Origin: Nipponacmea schrenckii
Lineage: Eukaryota > Mollusca > Gastropoda > Lottiidae
Length of the DNA: 64,000 bases
Assembly (NCBI GenBank): GCA_030562195.1
Contig: JAUJPP010000003.1
Coordinates: 24,645,398-24,709,397, forward strand
Direction: 5' to 3'
In this document: positions 41,801 through 50,800 of the stretch, piece after piece
Layout: each line of letters starts with the position of its first letter
Position numbering within the stretch: the first letter of the stretch is position 1
The notes under the pieces: model-generated
The model's input: the letters and a program-made list of their open reading frames with translations, nothing else
Told to the model about the DNA's origin: nothing
Database searches by the model: none
Translations under genes and position numbers: made by a program

Positions 41801-44800
41801 TCCAGAATCAGTGTAACTGAAGGCATGCTTGTAAACAAAATTTTGCTTTAGTGATTTAATTTCAAATCAATAAGGCTGTTTTCATTAGTCCATTAGGTGC
41901 AGAAGAGTAGGTAGGATGTACAACTCTGTTCATTTCATTTCAAATCAATAAGAATTGTTGTACAAAAGTTTGAATGATAAAATAGAATTGTTTGATGATG
42001 TATAATATATTCTGTAGGTAATAAGGAGTGGAAACCAAGTATATACAAACCAACAGACATCTTTACATTCACCTCGCCATATAACAGCTGAAAGTGGCAA
42101 TCACATCTTAATTACATCAGCAACTGTACCTAAACCTAATAAACAACCTAAACCTAGCACCAATAAACAACCTAAACCTACTGTATATAAACATTATAAA
42201 CATAGAACAACATCACATGGTATTGCACAGGTATGTCTATCAACTTCACTGTAGGTTTTGACCTTTGGTTGTGTCACTTAATACCAGAAATTTGATTAGT
42301 TAAGCAGAGGTCAAGTTTAGATTCAAAGGATATTGGATTATTATTCTGTAAGAAGAAAACCAACTAGCATTTCATGATCTGTTTTCACTGCCACTTCCAT
42401 CGTCTATAGTAGTGTATAGTAAAGCGTGCTATTACTGATATCATACCTATTTATTGCATGTTTAAGGTCTGGCCCATCATTGTATTTTCTTGTATGTTTG
42501 TCATCAACATCAACTATGGTTTTCAATAGTATTATACAATGAAAACATCGAAGTAAATTCGACCATCCATGTTACAAATATGTTTGTTATGTTGTAGAGA
42601 CGTTATACTGCTCCACCAAACCAAGCTGGTTTAAAATTATCAAGTGTAATAGGTTATAATGGAAATGGTAGAAATAATATGATCTGGCACCAAGATACAG
42701 GTAATTACTCATCTTTGTATTGTCTCAGTTAAACAAGCTGAAGAGTCAGAGAGACTTTCCTTGTGTAATAGCTTTCTTTTAATTTTCTTTCCAAATTCCA
42801 ACCTATGTTCAAAGGAATTTTTTATAATGTATTATAATATTCCAACCAGACAAAACCTGGCCATTTTTTATTCAATTCTTTACTGAATTAGAGTTTTATA
42901 AACCTAAGTTTTACTAATGACTTTGAATGGGATTAAAAAGGAATTTTGTCAAAAATTCTGTTGATGTCATTCTAGGGTTATTTGCGTACACATGTGGTAG
43001 TATATTAATAATAGAAGATTTAAATACTAGTCAACAGAGACATTTACAAGGTATGTACTTTGTTATTACTGAAACATTGAAATATAAGAAAACTGTATAC
43101 AATAAAGTTGAATGCTGTAAGCTTGATACAGAATAAAGTTATATATGAACTTGATATTAAGGGACTATTGGCAGACTATTTTAGAAAAATATAATTATAT
43201 ATAAACCATTATGACATTTTAGGGCATACAGAAGAAATCTCCACAATAGCATTACAGAATGATTATCAGGTAAGCTTCTGTCATATTATTTGTAATGCCA
43301 TTTATTCTGTTCTGGTTGTTTTACTCAGTCTGCTCTTTATCTCAGACAAAATACTGATTGTTTTTCTGAGCAAAGGTACAGGGCTTGTTTCACTCTGGCA
43401 AATTGTAGGCGATTGCCTCAGCTAGTTTAGGCTAATGAGGATGGCTTACGAAATCAGATTTTTATCCTGATTATGAAATTTTTTTTTGTATGAGATTGCC
43501 TCAACTAGGGTAATTTAAACTTGAATTTGTCTTATTTGAAGGTGATTGCCTCAGCTAGTGGAGGTTATGAGGATGTTTCACCCAGTCAGATTTGTATCTG
43601 GGATATTAAAGATGGTGTTTGTAAGAAGACATTGTCCCATCATGAATATGATATTGTATGTATGACGTATTCTAGGGATGACAGGTTTCTTGTTTCTGTT
43701 GGTAAGATATCAATTCAAATATTACCATTCTCTGATTAATAACCTACTTATTTATAACACAGATTTGGTTTCTATTTGAAGAGTTCTCCGTTGCCAACCT
43801 GTTTTAATGTAAGACGAACGTTACACCATTTAACATTGATTCGAAGGGGCACTAAATTAAGTTGGAGTCTTTCGTTAAATGTTCACAAGGTTATGCATTA
43901 CCATACCATACATAGGAGACACTTCATTAGAAGGGTTAGGATGGTAGTTGTGCTCAACACGTAAACAATTATAAGGAAATTAAGAAATTAATTGACCGAT
44001 AGTGCTTTCAACGCTCCAGGTTCAGATATCGAATCTGTCATGACCGGCATATATGGCCAAATCAACACCCTACTTACATATATTTCCATCCCCTATAACT
44101 TTTTGCTCTTTAATTTGTGTGTAACAAAAATACTTAAAGCTTGATTTTAAATTATATTACTATAGGTGATTACCGTGAATGTAATGTTGTGGTTTGGAGT
44201 ACTAATGACTATTCAGTACTAGCTACTACAACAACTGATAACCCTATACATGATATACAATGGGACCCTTCCACAGTCAATGAGTTTTCTACTGTTGGTG
44301 AGAATGCTACTGTATTATTTTGGTTATTGGATGAAACAGTGTCTGAAGTTGCTTTAAATGTTCATGTTGCTGATGTTCCTGATGAACTTATTTCTTCAGT
44401 AAGTGTTTTAAAAATAATTTAAAAATGGAATGAATTTAATTGAGTTAAAAGTCATACTCTTCTGCATCTATTTGGGTCTTTAGGGTTTTGTTTTAAATTA
44501 ATCAAAAATAGAAGAATTATTTTTTATAAGACATATAGAAGTAGGATTACTACATTAATAACAAAGAATATATGGATGTACATACCTGTATGTAATAAAT
44601 TCAGAGGTAGTACATCCATATATTCTTTGTTATTAAAATAGAAGAATTTTAAAAGTGGATTATTTGATGAATGAAAAAGCACCTAATATATTCATTGATA
44701 TACCCTTTGAAAAAAAAATTAGTAACCTTTTTACATTTTAACAATTCATAATTTCTTTTGGATTATATATTCACAACATGAGGTGAGTGATCAAGAAACA

Positions 44801-47800
44801 TGAAATTTGGTCCATGAGTTTGTTAGATTAGAAATTCTCAATATGAGATAAATGAACAAGAAACATGAAATTTGGTCCATGATTTTGTCGATTAGAAATT
44901 CTCAATATGAGATAATACATGAAACATGAAATTTGGTCCATGATTTTGTTCGATTAGAAATTCTCAATATGAGATAAACATGAAACATGAAATTTGGTCC
45001 ATGATTTTGCTCGATTAGAAATTCTCAATATGAGATAAACATGAAACATGAAATTTGGTCCATGATTTTGTTCGATTAGAAATTCTCAATATGAGAAAAA
45101 ACATGAAACATGAAATTTGGTCCATGATTTTGTTCGATTAGAAATTCTCAATATGAGATAAATAAACATGAAACATGAAATTTGGTCCATGATTTTGTTC
45201 GATTAGAAATTCTCAATATGAGATTAAACATGAAACATGAAATTTGGTCCATGATTTTGTTCGATTAGAAATTCTCAATATGAGATTAAACATGAAACAT
45301 GAAATTTGGTCCATGATTTTGTTCGATTAGAAATTCTCAATATGAGATAAACATGAAACATGAAATTTGGTCCATGATTTTGTCGATTAGAAATTCTCAA
45401 TATGAGATAAATAAACATGAAACATGAAATTTGGTCCATGATTTTGTCGATTAGAAATTCTCAATATGAGTATAAACATGAAACATGAAATTTGGTCCAT
45501 GATTTTGCTCGATTAGAAATTCTCAATATGAGATAAATAACATGAAACATGAAATTTGGTCCATGATTTGCTCGATTAGAAATTCTCAATATGAGATAAA
45601 TAATACATGAAATTTGGTCCATGATTTTGCTCGATTAGAAATTCTCAATATGAGATAAATGAACATGAAACATGAAATTTGGTCCATGAGTTTGTTAGAT
45701 TAGAAATTCTCAATATGAGATAAATGAACAAGAAACATGGTTTAAGTTTTTATTAGATACGGTATGAATAATAATATTACAGGGAGGAAAGGCAGTGTCA
45801 TTTACAGCATTAGAGTTTGGTAATGATAGTACTCTATATATTGGTACTAGTCACGGTAAAATAACAGCCTGGGATACTAGACAGAACTCATGTTTTATGC
45901 TATGGGATGGTGATGATGCTGAAATTGGTAAGAATTAAATTTTATCAGAAAGAGGGGCATAAAAAAACAGTTAATGAATATTGTTGATTTCCCATTAAGT
46001 GGATTAAATTTCAAACAATTGAAAATAGAAAAAATAGGGAAATCAACAGTGATATATTTCCTGCTGTACGAATGCTCTATAGGTTCCCATTCTTTTAGTT
46101 GAATATGATTTATATACTGTTTCAGATATTCTATTATGTACTGGTAATAAGTTATTGACTGGAAGTTGTAATAATAATGTTAAACTATAGTCTAATATTG
46201 TATTACTTGTATCTAAGAGAATGTTAATTGATATTATTTCAGATATACTGTTATGTACTGGTAATAGGTTACTAACTGGTAGTTGTAATAATAATGTTAA
46301 ACTATGGTCACTAGATAATATCAATGATATTAAACAGTCTAATATTGTATTACTTGTATCTAAGAGAATGTTAATTGATATTATTTCAGATATACTGTTA
46401 TGTACTGGTAATAGGTTACTAACTGGTAGTTGTAATAATAATGTTAAACTATGGTCTCTAGATAATATCAATGATATTAAACAGTCTAATATTGTATTAC
46501 TTGTATCTAAGATAATGTTAATTGATATTATTTCAGATATACTGTTATGTACTGGTAATAGGTTACTAACTGGTAGTTGTAATAATAATGTTAAACTATG
46601 GTCTCTAGATAATATCAATGATATTAAACAGTCTAATAGACCTCCAGCATTACAACATGGTTTAACTCTAGAAGATGAAATGACATTAAATGGTAATATA
46701 ACATGTGCTGTGTTTGATCCTAATATGGAAATGGTAAGTCTGAGGTTATTTGTCTAATTCAAGACCTTCTGCTGTAGTCATGTGAATTATTGAAAAACAA
46801 AAAAAAAGTCTCATTTTTTATCAAAATAATCACTTTAAGTGAGAAATCTTTAGCTAACAATTTTCATGAGAAAATTACCACTATGCCAAGAGGTTTGGCC
46901 AAGGACCATCTGGTAGGAAAGAAAGGATCTCTGTCATGACAGACTTGTGAACCTAAGTTGTTATCCTTGTAAAATATAGTTCTTTCTTTTTATAGCTTTT
47001 TAGCCAAACATTCTTTATATTCAAAATATATTACAAAGTGTATCGATGTTTCAGGGAATTGTTGGAACTGGTGCCGGTACTTTATGGTATATTAACTGGT
47101 CTGAGAGAACCAGTCTTAGACTAGTGTCAGGACATTTCAATAAGGTATTAACTTTGTACTGCTCAGTCCTACAAGCAAACAGGAGAACATGCTTGCAGCC
47201 AGCTTTTCAATAACATTTACTCAAATACAAATTTATAGGCTACACTTTTATCTACCAATCATATCACAGGAATCATATTACAGGAATCATATGACAGGAA
47301 TCATATTACAGGAATCATATCACAGGAATCATATTACAGGAATCATATTACAGGAATCATATTACAAGTAATAACTTTGAATTACTGTAGAATTCTTTTA
47401 CCAAGTTATAAATTAGAATACCTCACTTAATCAAATACTTTATGAAGATTTAGGTATAGGTAGTTTTAGTACAAATCATTCACTAGTCATGTATAAAGTT
47501 TAATCAGTGTCCATGACGATGTATAATAAAACTAATATTATTATGGTTACTATAGATAAATGGTATGAGTATATGTAACAATGGTTTACTGGCTACTGCT
47601 GGAGATGATGGTAGTGTTAGAGTTCTAACTATTAAAGATAGGGAACAAGCTCTACAGTTCCAAGTTTTAGACCAGGTAGTTAGCTTTATACTTCTTCATT
47701 TGGTGCTATATAGTCTGTTTTGGTGCTTCATTATCATCATATGGTAATAAGATGGTCAGAGATCAAATTAAAAGTGGTCTGTAGGTTTGGGGTTTGAATT

Positions 47801-50800
47801 TGACTGATGGTTCAAAAATGTTATTCAGATTTATTTCTATGTGGTCTACTTATACTTTATTTAGAAGCTCAAGTTATAGTTTTAACTTTTGTAAAAGTTC
47901 AGTAGATATAACAGATTTGAATGCTGTTTAATTGCCATCTTTCTTACACCATTCAGGTACAAAAAAAAAATAGAATGTTGCAGACTTGACATGGGGTGAT
48001 ATCTCTAACTATCAATTTCATCTTAATATTTCAGAAATGTACCTGTCTCAGTTTTGCCCCACCCTCAAAACAATCAAGTCAGTCCATACCTAATATAGCA
48101 GCTGGGTTTAGTGATGGTACAGTTAGAATGTTTGATGTTAATAAGGTAGAAATGGTATTAAAGATGCAACCCCATGGTGTATCTGTTACTGCTATATCTT
48201 TCTCTTCAGATGGTAAGATATCATAAGATTATTTTGATAATATGAAATAGATGAGATGGAAAAAATAGGTCTTCAATATTGCACTAGAGACTTGGTGTAA
48301 TGACCTCACACATTGATTTAACTGTACATAACACTTAGTGCAATATACTTTAGATATTTAAAGCTAGGTCAATAAAACAGCTAAACAATAAAATTCCATC
48401 AAATAAGTGTAAATAGAAAAGATAAAATGGATACATAATTAAAATTAGATCAAACTTTCATTTCAAGTTTTTATTATAAAAAAGTAAAGAGCGCTGTTGT
48501 TAGACCGTAACTGAAGTGACTAATTCTAATTTAACTGTATGCATATAATGACCACATTGTATTGGTAGTACCAATTTGGTACAGTTTAGAAGTATTGTTA
48601 ATAATACTGTTGTTAATAAAACTTGTTAATAAATCTGTTGTTAATAATACTGTTGTTAATAACACTGTTGTTAATACAACTGTTGTTAATACAACTGTTG
48701 TTAATAATACTGTTGTTATTATTACTGTTGTTAATAATACTGTTATTAATAATACTGCTGTTAATAATACCGTTGTTAATAATACTGCTGTTAATAATAC
48801 CGTTGTTAATAATACTGCTGTTAATAATACTGTTGTTAATAATACTGTTGTTAATAATACTGTTGTTAATAATACTGTTGTTAATAATACTGTTGTTAAT
48901 AATACTTAATAATACTGTTGTTAATAATACTGTTGTTAATAATACTGTTGTTAATAATACTGTTTTTAACATTACAGTTGTTAATAATACTGTTGTATTG
49001 TAGGTCGTATGATAATATCAGGAAGTAAAGATGGTATATTATGTGTTAGTAGTATAACAACGGGTTTAACTGTCAGGCTAATCAACGATCATAAAGGTTC
49101 ACCAATATCTCATATAGATATTACTCTTAAAAAGGTAAAATCTCGTTTAACATGTTCCTGAAGATTTATGAATTTATTAGCCTTCGCATGTCAGTGATTC
49201 AGGTCTTCAAATGAGCTTTGATTGGTAATTGAAAAATAAGATCCTTGTATGTGACAAAGTTTGCAATTAGTAAAATTAATTCATTAAAATAATTAGTCAC
49301 AATGGAGCAGAGGGACTCATGGGATGTGCTAATATGGTTTATGTTTTATCTAGGAGGAAGATACTAATATCATCAATACACCGTTGCTATGGTTAGCTAG
49401 TAGCAATGATCGAAGAGTTAGTATCTGGTCTGCTGATTGGTCCAAAGATTTCTGTGAGCTTGTTGATTGGTTGACCTTCCCAGCTCCAGCATTTACACCT
49501 GATGGTACAATTGTAGATAAAAATAAAAAGGTCAATATTTGTCACACTTTTAATTTTATTCCTTGCTTATTTCATTGAATTTAAGTAGTATGAACTTGTG
49601 AGGGTGCCATCTTCAATAAAACCAACATCAAATAGGTTTTTTCAGTAACAGCATAGTTATTTAACAATAAAGAACGTTCTTCCAACTGATCTTTTTGAAA
49701 ATAAGCGTTAGCAATGTGCCGATTTTACTGTTCCTTCTAGTTGGTCCATTACAGCAATTGATTGAATCAAGAAACTGGATGCAGATTAAATAAAAAAGGA
49801 AAAATATTTAATTTTCAGGGTGACAGTAAATCTCTACCACCAACTTTAGCCTGTTTTTCTAAAGAAGAATCAGATATCATTCTATATGTAGGCTATGGTA
49901 TGCAGAAAAATGTCCAGTTTTATAGTCTGTCTCAAAGAAAGGTAATAGAAATTTCAATTTGAATTTTTTTTATTCAATTTTGTTATGCCTATGCCTAGTT
50001 ATACACAGAACTCATAAATCTCCAATTAAAAATGTTTTTTTATTTTTATAAAAAATATATCTTCAATTTGAATCTAACAAAGACAGAGTACTTCAGTATC
50101 ATTAAATATATCTCCATCTATGTTATAACACATTTTTACCAAGGTATCAATTAATTTTCCAACTTTTATAATCTTATGAAAATTATCAAAGTTATGAGGT
50201 GTGCTAGCAATGTATAATTTCTGCACGAGCTCAAACCTCACAATACTATATATGACAAAAACATACTGGTTTATAATGTAGTGTTATGAAATGATGTTTT
50301 TTAAAAAGATAGCTTGCCAGGCAAGGTAACATACGCCCACTGGCAACATTGAATTTGAAAAATAAATACAGTAATGACTCAAAAACATTCACTAAATGGA
50401 TATTGAAGTCAAGGGCAAAAACTCAAAAACACCAAGTTTCATCAAAATCCATTGAAAATTGTAGCTTCTATTGAACAAAAATTTTGACACAATCTTACTA
50501 AATCAAGGGCAATAACTAAAAAACTGTTCATCGAAAAATCATCAAATTCAAACTTGACTGTGTCTTATCAATTCAAATGCTCACACCAAGTTTCATTTAA
50601 ATCCATTGAAAATTGTAGCTTCTATTTTGTCTACAACAAATATAGAGGCAGGGGCAATAACTCCAAAACTGTTTATCGCAAAATCGTCCAAATCGAACTT
50701 GACCGCCCCCTTATCAATTCCAATGCTCATACCAAGTTTCATTAAAATCCATAGATAATTGTAGCTTCTATAGTGTCTACAGAAAATGAATTTTTATGCA

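Larger units (their letters stand above)
39563..42700 (+). other. WDR90: WDR90 exons 24-28: charged linker between WD40 blocks
   Basis: These cover about residues 1023-1226. The sequence is rich in Glu, Lys, Ser and Pro (DKEQEELIKEMERLNNSM, then PRRSPPRPTIRFDSPGR, then a Lys/Pro/Thr repeat built on NKQPKP). It lacks WD40 signatures, so it is probably disordered with a short helical start. Vertebrate WDR90 also has a variable region at this place. Confidence 0.8.

Noticed and set aside
43740..44110. CG-richer unique stretch in WDR90 intron 31 as a transposon
   Set aside because: No inverted ends, target duplication or second copy visible, so there is nothing to support the call.
44773..45740. 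CRISPR-like array of regular repeats
   Set aside because: Units are continuous tandem copies without unique spacers, in a eukaryotic intron.
46043..46618. 191-codon minus-strand frame opposite WDR90 exon 34
   Set aside because: It is the antisense shadow of the 147-bp tandem exon copies. Its repetition mirrors the duplication and it has no family resemblance.
48562..49003. Long overlapping open frames on both strands (Val-Asn-Asn-Thr and Leu-Leu-Ile repeats)
   Set aside because: They are by-products of the 15-bp minisatellite, whose unit length is a multiple of three and lacks stops. They lie in WDR90 intron 37.
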